This document shows positions 1-12,190 of a stretch of 64,000 nt of DNA, piece after piece. The stretch covers positions 1,837,650 through 1,901,649 of the forward strand of contig JANPYM010000008.1 of assembly GCA_025890175.1 (NCBI GenBank), in the 5' to 3' direction. Under the pieces are notes generated by a model. It made no database searches, was not told where the DNA came from, and saw only the letters and a program-made list of their open reading frames with translations. A program made the position numbers and the translations under genes. The first letter of the stretch is position 1; each line of letters opens with the position of its first letter. The stretch is from Ciborinia camelliae. Its lineage: Eukaryota > Ascomycota > Leotiomycetes > Helotiales > Sclerotiniaceae.

Positions 1-1272
1 ATTCAATGACCCTTGGAAAGCTATGTGCTGAAAAGAGGGTAGAGGAGGCAATACACAGTGACATTCCAATCAAATAAGTAGTAGCCTTAGATGCAGGAAA
101 GTCTCAGTCTTCACTGTAACTTCACATACCTTTGTTAATGCTATCAAAGTATTACTAAACTAAACATTCATCAAATCCTGTTCAGAACTGTTGATGTCTG
201 GTTTGGTAGAGTGTATTACATATAATATTCGACATCTTCCTTAACCAACCACCTTCTAATATTGAAGACCTTTGAGAATACCTAAGAAGATTCCCGGCAC
301 GATAAATATACATCTATAAATAAAACATACATAGAAATAACACCAAGTACTTGCTTGGATAAACGAAAAATAGATCATCAGACTATGTCCTCTCATCTCC
401 AAGGAAGAAGATACTTCCACATCACCCCAGTATATGAGGGTTAGACGATAATTAGATTGATGCTGCTGTATTATCCGATATATTTAATTACATCAGGTTG
501 GCTGTCAGATTAGAGGATCGGGGAAATTCTGAATACATGAATGAGTTCTACTTCTTTCTCCCTTCCATCCTCCCAATCTTTCCCGAGCAAAAAAACTTCG
601 GTCAAATTAAATCGAGCAACAATTTTTAGGCCATACATATAAGTAGGTAGGTAGGTAATAAAACATAGCAATTAAATACCGATATCGTAGTTTGCCTGCC
701 ATATAATACCAGATGCCTGGATTCTAGAGACTAGATACGTACCTCACGATATCGGTAATAAGGAAACGAATCCATCTACAGAATTGCAGTTGATAGGTAA
801 TAATATGAATGCTTGGATAATCAACTTGTTTCACGCACAATGTATCTGTACTAATAAAATAGTATATATGTAGATTGCTTAGTACTCATTGCCGTCTTTT
901 GTAGCGGGGAGAAAGGATATTGGGTGATTTAGTGGGTAAAATGATGCACTCTTACCCCGCAAAGCCCGCTCGCTTAACATTTATAAATACACAGGACTGA
1001 CACTCTGACCCAACCCAACATCTATGGATGGACCTTTTATCAAACACCCCATTGAGTCGTCTTTGAAAAAAGAAAATACTATTTCAAAGGGATTTTCCTA
1101 TGCTAGTATAAGTATAAATGCATGACATCTAGCTGGGAAGGGAAAACTACAGAAACTTCTCGCTAACGATGCTAATCGATTATAGAGGAGCATGTGAAGA
1201 AATGAGGAGGGGATTATGCAAGAGAGAGAGAGAGAGACAAAAAGGGAGCTCCGCATATCGTAGGATTTCAGA

Positions 1273-2795
1273 TCAGACTTGCAACAATGCCTTGGTATAT
1301 TTAAACTGACAATGCTACTTCTTAGTACTATCATCCAAAGAGAGAGTTAAATAACTTTGATGGGTCAAACTTTATAGGTAAAAATTCCAAATTGAGAAGT
1401 TTTTGTTGCATATCTGAAAAATGATTTTTTATTGCTTTTCTCATCATCAACCAGGCCCAGGCTCAGGCCCAATTACTCTGTATTACTATCCCCATCGATG
1501 ACAGTCAACTAATTTTACTTCCATCACTATCGACCATGATCAACTTTCAGACCACTTTTATTACCATCGACACCGGTCAGGGTCAGCTACAACTGACCCT
1601 TCAACTTTAATAAGTTAAGGCCAACTACAACCCCTCGGTTTGAACTGACTAGCTTTCGTCTCCACCGGTCCGCTAAAACCACCATCACTCAGTAACAACT
1701 CCAACGGCTCTGAACCTGAACGTTAGCTACCTACCCTTGCTATTGAATAAGTACGGATGATGCCATTGCCACGAACCTGAACCTGAACCTGAACCTGAAG
1801 GTAGAAATGCAGCAAAAACTCGAACAAAACTTAGAGATACATTGAGTACTATCATCCCAGGAAGGATAAAGCTGTGCAGCAATAGTTCGAGAGTTTCTAC
1901 CCCAAAAGAATTGTTGTATATCAGAATTGGCTGAAATTTGAAAATCTTTGGTAACCTACAGATCCCTCCCTCCAGTTCAGCTATCGATGGAGATCACAGA
2001 GTTTGAACATCTCTGTCGCTCAGCTAAGGGTCAAGTCAATAAACAAACTTGAATCTGAACCTGATTGTTGCCCTTGCTATGCTATCACGCTGAACGTTGC
2101 CATTCCTACTAACAAATGCTATTATTTACATCAGATAGGTACCTCTTGATACGCAAGTCTTCTTAACTCCATGTATTCACTACACCCTAACTCTTCTACA
2201 ATAAATTCACTATACCTAGTCGGTATCCACCTGGGCAGTTCTAGGTATAGCTTCAATTGGTTAGATTTCACAACCCAAAAACTTTTGTTGCATATCTGAA
2301 ATCTCGAGCTTTTTCAATATTTGTTTTTGGAACTGTTCCTTCCTGATAAAGATCAAAAAGTAAATACTGCCTCCACCCTCAACTCAAGTAAACAAGTCAG
2401 GGACTCCAATTATAGCCGTCCCTAGGTTGCTCTGTAAATAAGACGTGCAACAAACCCTTTTGACAATCTTGAGATCTATAAATTCACTTTAAGATACATT
2501 CGTCCTATGTATGATGTAGCTTTGATTGGTTGGATTTTGGAACTGAAAAGTTTTGTTGCATATCTGAGAATATGGGCTCGACCAAATCTTCGATCATTTG
2601 GATATTAGGTACCTTCAATGTTCAAGGCCATAAACAGACCTAGAGGGACCTGAGCTTGCAGATGAGCCTGGCTACAACATTGCCGTTGCCGTAGAGATAC
2701 AGTTCCTAAGTAAATAAGATATGCAACAAAACTTTTGAGATCAATACATTCACTTTAAAGTATTCTCGTCCCAAGTATAAAGAGCTTTGATTAGA
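1273..2795. repeat. Cluster of about five diverged inverted-repeat units (MITE-like)
   Basis: Five related units lie at roughly 1273-1417, 1807-1924, 2131-2299, 2439-2567 and 2716-2795. The left end reads like GATATGCAACAAAACTTTT and the right end like AAGTTTTGTTGCATATCTGA, which are inverted copies of each other. Between them a shared interior is recognisable (CATTCACTTTAA, then TCGTCC, then AGCTTTGATTGG). The last copy has lost its right end. Spacing of the last units is about 270 bp and some similarity extends past the left ends, so a diverged tandem duplication is an alternative to separate insertions of a small non-autonomous element. No transposase is visible. Confidence 0.6.
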
Positions 2796-4306
2796 TAGGT
2801 ACCTATCTAGGTAGGTATTTGAATCTCAATCTTTTACAATAGCTCACAAGTCAGAATTAACAAGCGTCACTATCGACCAAGCTCACTATAAACTACCTAG
2901 TATTGATGAGCTTAATCTCCGATGGACCTTATTGTTCAGACTCAAACAGGGTGGGGTGTTGAAGTCCAGTTATGGCCACTCAAGATTCGATAGAAGTTGC
3001 GATGTGAACTCGAAATGGGATGGAAGGGGCGATTGAAACTCCAAAACTCGGTTATTAATGAACTTCACTATCAACTAGCAACCATCAACCATCAACCAAG
3101 GCAAAGATAGAAATACCTAGGTAGGTAGGTAGTACCATCCCCACCACCCAGGACCAAAACCCCAACTATCAGCCTGCACGGGCAATAACAATAACAACAA
3201 CAACAACGATCAAGATCAGTTTCCCATCCGACTCCAGCCTGAAAACTACTAGATACACTTCAGATGAGAAACGCGCCAAAACCTTCAAGTTTCCGTTTCC
3301 GTACCTACTAGGTATTCCGATCCCAGAAACTGACACGCACACCCACTCTCACTCCCTGTACCAGACAACACAGCCCAAACAAGCGGTTTGCAAAAAAGAA
3401 ATTGCAGCTGGAAAATTTTATTGACGTGCAAGGTTTTGAGCAAAGAAACTTGCTTGATTGGGGTTACTGCTAGCTGTGGGTTCACTACTACCGGTCAGGT
3501 TTACTACCGCCACCGATTAGGTTTACTACCTACCCAACAACCCCCTAAAATTCACACCAGCGCAAATTGGAACGCTACAAACTTCATCCCATTCATCCCT
3601 AGTAGTATCATCCAAATCATCCAAATCATCCAAACCAAATCATCCAATCCAAACCAAATCAAATAAAACAAAATAAAATCAGACATACCCGCAACAAAAC
3701 CTTCCAATCCATTTCCCCAACTATCCAAGGACTTTCCTTCCCCTTTCTTCATTCATTCTCCATTCTACATTCATACATCCTTCATTCATCCATTCATACA
3801 TCCTTCATTCTACATTCTACATCCTTCATCCTACATTCTACATCCTTCATTCACTCTGCCCACTCTGCCCACTCCGCAGACTCCCGTCCGAGACCTTCCT
3901 TACCTTAGCACCTCGCCCTTGTAAATAAAAGCCCTGGAGTATAAGATATTCCCCCGGGGCCATCCACATTTCCATTCAAGCCTTTTGTTCTCGTCTTCCT
4001 TCCCCATTCTCATTCCCATTCTCTATTCTCTATTCTCTTCGCCCCTGATATAGCATAACAAAAAACGCAAAACAACCCAACCCAACCCAACCCACCCAAC
4101 ATCTCAAAAGAAAAGAAAGGCACAAGTACGAAGCATTACCAACTAAGTAACGCAACTCCTCATCCCCAGAAAAAGTCCATATCATTTCATTTATATTCAA
4201 AATAAATAAATAAATAAATAAATACCTAGCTAGATCAATAAAATAAACAAGTAGAACTATGAACAAAACCACGCATGGGTATCCTATCCTATCCTATTTT
4301 GTATAT

Positions 4307-4380
4307 CCATCCATCCATCCATCCATCCATCCATCCATCCATCCATCCATCCATCCATCCATCCATCCATCCATCCATCC
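4307..4380. repeat. CCAT tetranucleotide microsatellite
   Basis: About 18 nearly perfect copies of CCAT. The repeat stays open in frame and creates a spurious Ile-His-Pro-Ser-rich open frame on the plus strand, which I do not regard as a gene. Confidence 0.95.
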
Positions 4381-4621
4381 AAATCCCCAGTATTACAATC
4401 TTCCCGATTACACCTTTGGCGCCAAAAATCGGACCGGACCGGATTGGACCGGATCATATGAGATATATCCAGTTATTTCCATCCAATCCAATCCATACAA
4501 AACACCCACCGAACCGATACCCCCCTTTGCCCCGCCCGCGCCTTTGTATTCCCAAATTTATAGCACGCCTCCACGCCCCCATCCCCAATCCCCAATCCCC
4601 AATCCCCAACCCCCAATCCCT

Positions 4622-7557
4622 CTAATCACCATTAACAACCCTCAACGTCCTCCTCGGATTCATCACCACATTAAAGAAACTAGGTTCCCGATCTCCCAAA
4701 AGATCCTCCAAACTACTACTAATACTTCCCACGCTCCCTGCACCCCTTCCATGATCTCTCCATCCCGCTCTCAAACTCTCGCTTCCCCTCTCTACCCCTT
4801 CGTCTTCCTCACTAATCCTCTGATACGAAGCACCCCCTGGCATCATCCCACCTCCATAAACAAACATTCCACTTCCCCCTCCTCCTCCCCCTCCTCCTCC
4901 CCCCTCCTCCTCCCCGATCTTCATATCCACTACCACTTCCACTTCCACTCGCACTACCTTCATTCCCATAACCAGAAGGCCCACCCCACTCAGACCTCAC
5001 ATTAGGATTCTGCGCCCCACTCATTCCACTGACATCCGTCCCAAACGGTCCCAGCATGATCGCATTACCAGTTCCCCCTACTTTCTCCCCATATCTGCCA
5101 TGCCGACTCGATCCATCCGAGCCCCTAAACATTCTATTCGCAGGGGCGAAAGCTATTCTTTGAGACATCGCCACATGATCCTTATATAATTTCAACTGTC
5201 TCCTATATAACCAGCTACAGAACGCCAGATATCCAGCCAAGGCAGCTAACGCAGCGGCAATAGCACCTGCAACTATTGCCGCTTTATTTGTTTCTTTTTT
5301 GACTGTATCGGGAGAAGATGCTGGGGTGGAGGTGGATGTTGGGTTTGAGGTAATTGTGGATGGGGATTGTGTTACGGTGAAAGTAGGCGGTTTACCAGTG
5401 GCTAATGGACCAGCGGTAGCAGGGCCAGCTGCAGGCGTACTAGCTATTGCACCTCCGAGGGAAGAGCCACCGATAATGGATTGTACGATATCGGGGACGG
5501 TATAGCCGGTAGAGCCTTGAATAATATCGGAGTCTGAATCTGAAGAAGAAGATGAGGATGAGAGAGCAGTGAAGGAATTACTCCATTGGAGGGACGAAGC
5601 ATTGAAGACGTATATCCCGGGGCTATCACACGATATGTCTTTTCCCACGTAGCCTCCGATGACTATCATTTGCCCGTCCCAAAGATTGCAGGTATGGCCT
5701 GCTCGAGCTGGGGGTTGAGATTGGTCGGACATGTCGACTTCGATCCAAGTGAAGGATGGAATTGTGAGGATCCACATATCGGAATATTGAGTTTGGTTAC
5801 CGTATGGAATGAGGTTTTGTCCTCCATACAGATAGACGTTAAAACTGCTACCATCCGGTGCAGCAGCAACCACAGCGCAAGGGTCGACACGGATTGGAGG
5901 CGCCGCTCCGGAGGTGCTCTGCTTGTACCATGTACTACTTGCAATATCATATAAATCGATAATGCTCATCTCTGTCTTATGACTGTTAGCTCTCCAGGAA
6001 GAATGGTTGAGGTTCCATTCATGACTTACAAATGTCTCATTAGTACCACCAGCCAACCCAAGCAATATCCCATCAACACCCCAGCCAGGGACATATACCA
6101 AAACACCATCAGCTCTTTCCGTAAAGCGAGCATCATCTTGCAAGCCACCTTGTGTAATATTTCTGTATACGCCACCAGTTCCTGCCCCGCTCGTAGTTCC
6201 CAATGAAGCTACCCCATCATTCGTGTATCCGGGATGAGTAAACTCTAGAAGACTCCTCAGATACACTCTGGCAATTTGGTTCGACCATCCAGGTGTTGTA
6301 TACATATCTGTGGATATTCAACGTTAGCGGTTACTCATCAAATTATTCAGAGAGATTTGAGATGATCGAGAAACGCATCACACTAACCTAAATGTCCCCC
6401 AAAATACCAACTCCTTCCCAACTCCGGGACACTCAACCCCGCTCCCTCCGCGGCTCGCTGAACATCCACGGGTGCAACATCCGAACCATTTCCCGCTGCA
6501 GTTTGCGGATTTGAGAATTCTGTCCAAATCGCCGACGCAATATCGTATTTCCATGTCGCTACAGCTGAAGGGGAAGTGTGTGGTCTATCTGAAAATTCGC
6601 CCCCATATAAAAATAATGAATCATATGTATGCCAGAGAGAACCCATTGCTACTGCGGGGGGACCTGATGGTTGTGGCAGGCCGGATAAAACTGGTGATGC
6701 TATTTTCCAGGTTTTGGTAAGGTCTAGCTTCAGGAAGTTGTTGTCTGGAGAAGAGTTAGTTCTACATTCAAATGATGTTGAAAGAATATCTTACTCCAAA
6801 TATCCGTGGTCTGCCCACTCTGTGTGGTCGCTTCTCCTCCATATATGTATAATGTTCCATTAACATTCGCAGCTTAAACATCAACTGATTAGCTATGCAT
6901 CCAACAATCCAAGCAAATATGCCAAAACATACTCATATGACCCCATCTCGTACAAATCGAAGTAGGGCTATTCGCCCTTCCCTCAATCATACTCCAATTA
7001 TCCACCAATTCCGAACCCTTTATCACTTCCGCACCCGCACCATTCCCATTCATTACATTCATATTATTTTTCTGCCTCCCGGTATATCCAAACGCGGGCA
7101 CAACCACCGCAATCAAAAATGTAAGCAACGCAACTCTCGGTATCGTCGAAAAGGCCATAGGGGGTGTATTCGAAGTCGCAATTATAGGTCTGCCAGTTTT
7201 CCCAATCTTTGCCCCTCTCGGCGCATCGTGCGGCTCCTCGTTTGTTCTCTCTCCTGAAACTGACAAAGCCGGTATAGACGTTGATGTTTCACTCGACGTA
7301 CTCCTCGTCCTCAAGCCATTTCCAATAGCAGCAAAATCCCCTCCCAAACTCGCAACATCCACCCTCTCAATTACCTCATCGTCCAACCCCTCCTCCCTAA
7401 ACCTCGACCTCCTAACCGTTCTAATTTTCTTCCCACTGACTCTCTCTTCATTCGCCTTCCCGCATTCGCGCAATCTCTCTGCCACGTTCGTTGGGCCCGC
7501 GGAACCGCGAAAAGGCACATGTACCGTCTTCGACCTATCAATCGTAAAACCGCCCAT
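4622..7557 (-). CDS. Kelch-repeat membrane protein, C-terminus frame-disrupted
   Basis: Predicted exons, 5' to 3': 7557-6933, 6872-6795, 6744-6388, 6307-6030, then 5969 onward. All joins keep frame; the 60-nt intron 6029-5970 is a multiple of three. The product is a kelch/galactose-oxidase-type beta-propeller, shown by recurrent blades such as LYIYGG, LFLYGGE, VYLYGGQ and MIVIGGY with following W-x-(E/K) strands. A Ser/Thr-rich linker leads to one transmembrane helix (AAIVAGAIAAALAALAGYL) and a cytosolic tail, suggesting a plasma-membrane or vacuolar glycoprotein. A second start at 7158 (MAFSTIPRVALLTFLIAVVV) would give a signal peptide, whereas the 7557 start adds 133 basic residues. In the Gly-rich tail the propeller frame stops at 4812, but the next frame continues to 4622 with SFFNVVMNPRRTLRVV, which resembles the usual ending of such proteins. 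No plausible intron joins them. Confidence 0.85.
4871..4914. repeat. CCT/GGA microsatellite inside the kelch gene
   Basis: Imperfect runs of CCTCCT with extra C residues on the plus strand encode the Gly/Arg-rich stretch of the minus-strand kelch tail. The tract is the point where the two C-terminal reading frames of that gene swap, so length change here would explain the frame conflict. Confidence 0.8.
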
Positions 7558-8507
7558 ATTAACTCGTTGTATCCATTCACCAAAATCCCTAGAAACCTCA
7601 AGGCCCCAAAAGATATAAACAATTAATTCAAATCAAATAAATTCAAATCAAACCAGATCAGATCAATAAACACACAAAACAGAATTGATGTCTTCAATTG
7701 GCATACGGAGTACAGTACTCCTAATCGTCAATTCTCCTCATTGGTATCCAAATATAGCAACCAATATTAACAAAATCACGACGTACACATGGCACCCACA
7801 ACAAGTTCCCATCAACGTGGTTGGTCTTACATCATATACCTACCTAGGTACCTGTAGGTAGGTACTCAATCAGCAGCCACCTTGCCGCCCCTGCAAATAT
7901 ACGAGTACCGGTACCCTATAATACCTAGGTACCTATTATTAAATCATAAAATACGAATGAAAAGCGGTGAATCCATAGGGGTTTCGATAGTGATATTCGG
8001 TATTGATTGGTGTGAAGGAGTACAGGTACTGTGCCGGTATGGTATGGAATTTCTGTAGAGAAGAAAAGGCTGGTTCTAACCGTGGAACTGGGGACGTGCT
8101 TTTAGAGGGGCTAATACCTCGGGATGGTACCTAATAAAAGCTTGAAGGGGAAGTTCCCCTGGATGATTTTAGCAAATAAAATCCGAAAATAATATATAAT
8201 AATACTGTAATAACTTAAATTGTTCATTCTTTGCTTCTCTTTCCTCTTCACAATTGAAAGTAAATAACGGATAAACGCCAAAGTATTAATCATCAAGATC
8301 ATCAATTCATTCTACAAGTACAAAACAGAAAATTAATTGTTTTTGTTGCCCTCATTTCATCATGGACCCATCCCCGGATCCTAACCCATAGGAAAACTCA
8401 CGCCCACCAACTGAAAATGATCGTTTCGATATATTAGACGCCTAATGTGATGGTACAATTTGCGTCCTCCTGGCTGCAAGTAAAGACATGATATCTCATT
8501 AATAGGT
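7558..8507. other. Intergenic region between kelch and Ish1 genes
   Basis: This is the upstream side of the kelch gene and the 3' side of the Ish1 gene. It contains two exact TACCTAGGTA palindromes (7841 and 7922) in a run of GGTAGGTA-like sequence. No coding potential is seen; open frames are short and AT-rich. Confidence 0.7.
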
Positions 8508-10636
8508 TCACAACTCCTCCTTGATAGCATCTCCGGCCTTTTGTGCGGCTTCACCCGCACGGTTGGTAGCAGAAGTAACTCCCTCCTTGACAGCATCGGC
8601 AGCCTTCTCGCCTTGATGGGCAGCTTGCTTACCACCAGAGGCAAAGCCGATGTAAAGTTGATCCGTAATCCATTTGGCTCCGCTGGAGAGCTTAGCCCAG
8701 AGAGTACCTTGTGGTGTGGTGGTGCCTGAATGATGTTAGTAGTCAAATTGAATTTTGGGAACAATAGTTTGTCTTACCATATTTGAAGTAGTTGGCTTGG
8801 TTACGGACATAGGCGACGAGCTCATTCTTAGTGCTTCCTTGTGGGACGGGAACACCATAGCTGTCAAGATAAGCCTTCAAATCAGACTCAGACCAAGTCT
8901 CAAATGTAGCATCCTTAGCTGCGTCTGTTTGTTTGGCCAGATAAGATGTCATGCTGGTAAATGCAGCACCCGTAGACCTGGAAGCGGAGGCATAACAGTC
9001 TTGTGCAGCGCGAACGAGCTCATCGCGGGTAGCTCCAGACTTCTCTGATGCCTTCTTGGCAGCAGCATTACCAGATGAGGCGAGGTAAGCCTTTAAGTTG
9101 TCCAAAGTCCAGGTGTCGAAAGTCCAAGCAGACCACCCACTAGCAGCCTTGTACTTGTGTAAGCGAACGGCAGCGAGGATATCGTCCTTCTTTCCTGATT
9201 GTGGAACGGGAACACCTCTGGCATCAAGATAGGCCTTGAGACGAGATTCGCTCCATGCTCCAATAGCAGTGTTAAAAGCATCTTCGCCTTTAAGTTGGGC
9301 ATCATCGGTAGCTTTGGCATATTGGTTTCCGGCAGAGCTAGTGGCAGCACCAAAAGCAGACGCTCCAGAAGAGCTTGCCTTGCTTGCGTAGCTTTTAGCG
9401 GAAGCTGCAACGGTATCTCCAACAAGCTGGGCCTTATGTTTACGTGCGATGGATAATAACTCGTTTCTCTTGCTTCCTTGAGGAACCTTAATACCATTCT
9501 TGTCGGCCCATTCTTTGAGTTCTACGACTTGTTAGCTGAAGATTCTAAATGAAAGCAAAGACCTAACTTACGAGAATCAGACCAGGCATTAAGAAGTTGC
9601 TCACTCAATGACTCAGTAGCAGCAGCTGCTGAAGCAGAGGCAGAGGCTTGAAGATCGGCTGATTTGAGACTGGCAACACGGGCATTTCGACGTACACTAG
9701 CGATCAACTTATCACGAGTGGATGGTTGAGGTGCTGGGATGCCATGAGTGTCGAGAAATTCCTTTAGATCTAGAAAGAGTCAGTTTGTGCATATCAAACT
9801 CATTTTGGATAACATACCGGACTCGGTCCAGGTCTCATAAAGCCAGTTACCAGGATAGGCAGCGGTCTCACCAGCCTTCTTTGCAATAGAGTCGTAGCTG
9901 GAACGAATCTTTTGAAGAATAGTGTCTCTTTTTCTAGGGTGTGGAACGGGGATATTGTGTCTATCAGCAAACGCCAGGAGTTGAGAATCTGTGAGACGGT
10001 TAGCGAATTGTGAACGAGGTCTCTCCAGTTCAACTACCTTACCAGTCCAGCTATCAAAGACCCAATCTCTCACATTTGACCAAGCATTTTCTGCCTTGTC
10101 TTCTGCCTCGTACCAGTAAGCCTTAACTTGGGAAATTAAGCCATCTTTACTGCTCTCAGCAGTATCCTTTGTCTCAACCCCCTTTTGTTTCAAATAAGAG
10201 CTGAGTTGTTTGGTATCCCAATCATTATATGGTGAAGCAACCTTCGATTGCCAGTTCTGCTTTACCAGAGTTTCCAAATCTTTACGATCGGCTGGAGTTG
10301 GATATGGAATATTGTTATCTGAGAGCCATCTCTCAAGTTCGGTCTCGTGCCATTTGTTGTAGACTGGAGGGAGAATATATTAACAAGGGTAACAATCAAA
10401 TATAGGACGAGAAAAGCAATGTATGGTATGTGCAAGCCAGCTCATTCATCTGAAACCCCCCAAAATGATGGTTTGAGCATTCCCAGAGCTTCAAGAAGCT
10501 CGAATATGTCAAAGTTCCGATGATCTAAAGCAAAAAGGGAAAAGAGGATAAACATACCGGAACTGCTGAACCAGCTACTAGCTACCGTAACCTCCGCTAC
10601 CAAACCCAGCACTAGCAGTTGGGAAAATAACTTCAT
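8508..10636 (-). CDS. Ish1/Msc1-domain repeat protein with signal peptide
   Basis: Exons 10636-10558, 10363-9818, 9769-9572, 9521-8778 and 8725-8508 join in frame to 594 residues. A signal peptide begins MKLFSQLLVLGLVAEVTVA. After it come about eight Ish1-type helical modules of the form W-(S/T)-(E/D)-S-x-L-K-x-(Y/F/W)-L-x-x-x-(G/N)-(I/V)-P-x-P, for example near LKEFLDTHGIPAP, LKEWADKNGIKVP, LKAYLDARGVPVP and LKAYLDSYGVPVP. The family includes S. pombe Ish1, a stress-responsive nuclear-envelope protein, and yeast Msc1, so the lumen of the ER or nuclear envelope is the likely site (family knowledge). The last exon encodes an Ala/Lys/Glu-rich amphipathic helix. The first intron is long (about 194 nt), so a small missed exon there cannot be excluded. 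Confidence 0.9.
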
Positions 10637-11644
10637 CTTGTGTAGTATTCCTATTCTTCTTAAACTTCTGAGGTTTGGGTATCGTTGCAAAAGAAAAAAG
10701 ACTGAAAGGGAATTGATGGTATGATTTTGAGGAATTTACATGTAAAAGCTTTATGAGGAGTAGTAGAAGTAGGTAGATGTTGTTGATGCTTGATCAAGAT
10801 GTGTGTGGCTGGAGCAAAGCTTCCGCAAAGGTAATAACAGTGACAGTGACAAGTGATGGTGACGTAGCCCGTCTCTGTAGCCAATCAAACTATGCGTAAG
10901 ATGGAAACAAAGAAACCAGGGTATGTGATTTCAAAGGTGATTGGTTGATTTCATTTGGAAAATGGGAAATCTAGATTTCGTTGATGGAAAAGTTGGAATG
11001 TATGGATGGGACTATGAGAGTACGGTTTTCTGTGTACCCAGGGAAATACTTCCAAAGTTGTTGATGTCATACTGGGATGATCAATGTGTGTGCACCCAGG
11101 TGTGCTCAGATCAATTGTGGCTTGAAAATGGTATGCACGGGCCAGATCAAGGTTACCCGTTTGCCATCTTAAATGTGGGGTACATTGTAACCCCCAGCAC
11201 CTGCAATCCCAGCTTCCATTACCTAGAGAGCTCTCAATCTGGTCTGTATGAAGAAGGTTTGAATGCAGCAATGAGTGAAGTGAAAGTTTTAGGAACAGAA
11301 AGAAAGAAATAGATTTTCATTATACCCGTTGTGTGTTTCTGAGTATTGGATCGGATCTCAATACCTAAGGTAGTCAATCTTCCTAGTCATCGTGATAAGA
11401 GTTATTGGCACATTCCATTATTTGATAACAGTCTGAGAAAATAATAGATTGCCATTGGCATTGGCATAACACAAAAAGTATTGACTTAGAAACTTGTAAA
11501 ACGCAATACATATCATAATACAAACCTCATGGCTCCTATCTGCACTTTCATAACTTATCTACGAAAGATCAATTAGCTTTAAAGTCATGAAGTTTGAATG
11601 ATTATAAGAACTCACCATACCAAAACTTCTAATAAACCTCATCC
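10637..11644. other. Intergenic region upstream of the Ish1 gene
   Basis: This is the promoter side of the Ish1-repeat gene plus the 3' side of the next minus-strand gene. A 123-codon open frame on the plus strand (10941-11312) shows no domain, signal peptide or plausible codon pattern and is not called. Confidence 0.65.
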
Positions 11645-12190
11645 TCAACTCTTCTGTAAAATTCTATCGTGACCCTCTTCAAACTCCTTGTTATGCTTCT
11701 CAACCTCAGCTTTTTCGTCTGGACACTCCGGACCCGGTTGGTATTCCGAAAGGATCTTGGGTGAAGCTCCGTTGACACTTTTCTTCTCTTGCTTGTTCTT
11801 CTTGCCTCTGCTCTTCTTGATAGAGCCGCCTGTTGGGCTGGAGCCCGTCTCCTTTGCTTCCTTTGATCTTGATCCCCCGGATTGCGCAGATGCATCCTCG
11901 GGGGATTTTGAACCTCCGGAGCCGCCTTTTGTTGGGCCAGCACCGGTTCCTTGCCCTTGAGATACTGGCTCGGGACCAGGGTGCTCTCCATCATGCTTCG
12001 TGGAGTTTGAAGCTCCTTGATCTTGTGGATTTTCGGAGATGGGGTTACCCTTTCCATCTCCGTACCCCTGAGTTGAAGCTCGGAGTGGTGTAAAAGAGAA
12101 AGCTCGAGTGGAGGCCGGTTGTCGGCATTGAATGGTCCGAATGGAAGCCATTGTGCGTTTGACAGAATGAAGACATCGAATGGAAGGCAT
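11645..12190 (-). CDS. Small hydrophilic protein with mitochondrial-type presequence
   Basis: A single-exon frame of 181 residues. The N-terminus is basic, Ser/Arg-rich and acid-free, with a second methionine at residue 14 (MASIRTIQC, start 12151), and contains RAFSFTPLRAS, which looks like a mitochondrial targeting and cleavage region. The rest is low-complexity and strongly hydrophilic: a block with STKHDGEHPGPEP and GTGAGPTKGG, a Lys-rich segment (KKSRGKKNKQEKKS), and a charged end (AEVEKHNKEFEEGHDR). I recognise the Glu-His-Pro-Gly-Pro/Gly-rich block only as something seen in uncharacterised fungal proteins and assign no function. An overlapping frame on the same strand (11629-12276) is longer but Arg-rich and looks like a shadow. 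Confidence 0.7.
   Translation of the reverse strand: MPSIRCLHSVKRTMASIRTIQCRQPASTRAFSFTPLRASTQGYGDGKGNPISENPQDQGASNSTKHDGEHPGPEPVSQGQGTGAGPTKGGSGGSKSPEDASAQSGGSRSKEAKETGSSPTGGSIKKSRGKKNKQEKKSVNGASPKILSEYQPGPECPDEKAEVEKHNKEFEEGHDRILQKS

Larger units (their letters stand above)
1..4621. other. Gene-poor intergenic region with repeats
   Basis: I see no convincing coding sequence in this stretch. The few open frames are short, lack family features and mostly sit in simple repeats. It holds a cluster of related inverted-repeat units (about 1273-2795, listed separately), a GAACCT hexamer run near 1774-1799, AGGTAGGT-type tetranucleotide runs near 640, 2810 and 3115, ATCCAA/CATTC-type runs at 3600-3850, an AACCC-like run near 4075-4097 and a CCAT run at 4307-4380. 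The last kilobase is pyrimidine-rich on the plus strand and follows the 3' end of the minus-strand kelch gene. Confidence 0.7.

Noticed and set aside
4075..4097. AACCC-like run considered as telomeric repeat
   Set aside because: Very short, five-base unit rather than TTAGGG/CCCTAA, and inside a gene-bearing region.
4259..5005. 248-codon plus-strand ORF rich in Ile-His-Pro-Ser
   Set aside because: Driven by the CCAT microsatellite and by the antisense of the kelch gene tail; no domain or start context.
10941..11312. 123-codon plus-strand ORF
   Set aside because: No domain, signal or family resemblance; composition looks like non-coding sequence between genes.
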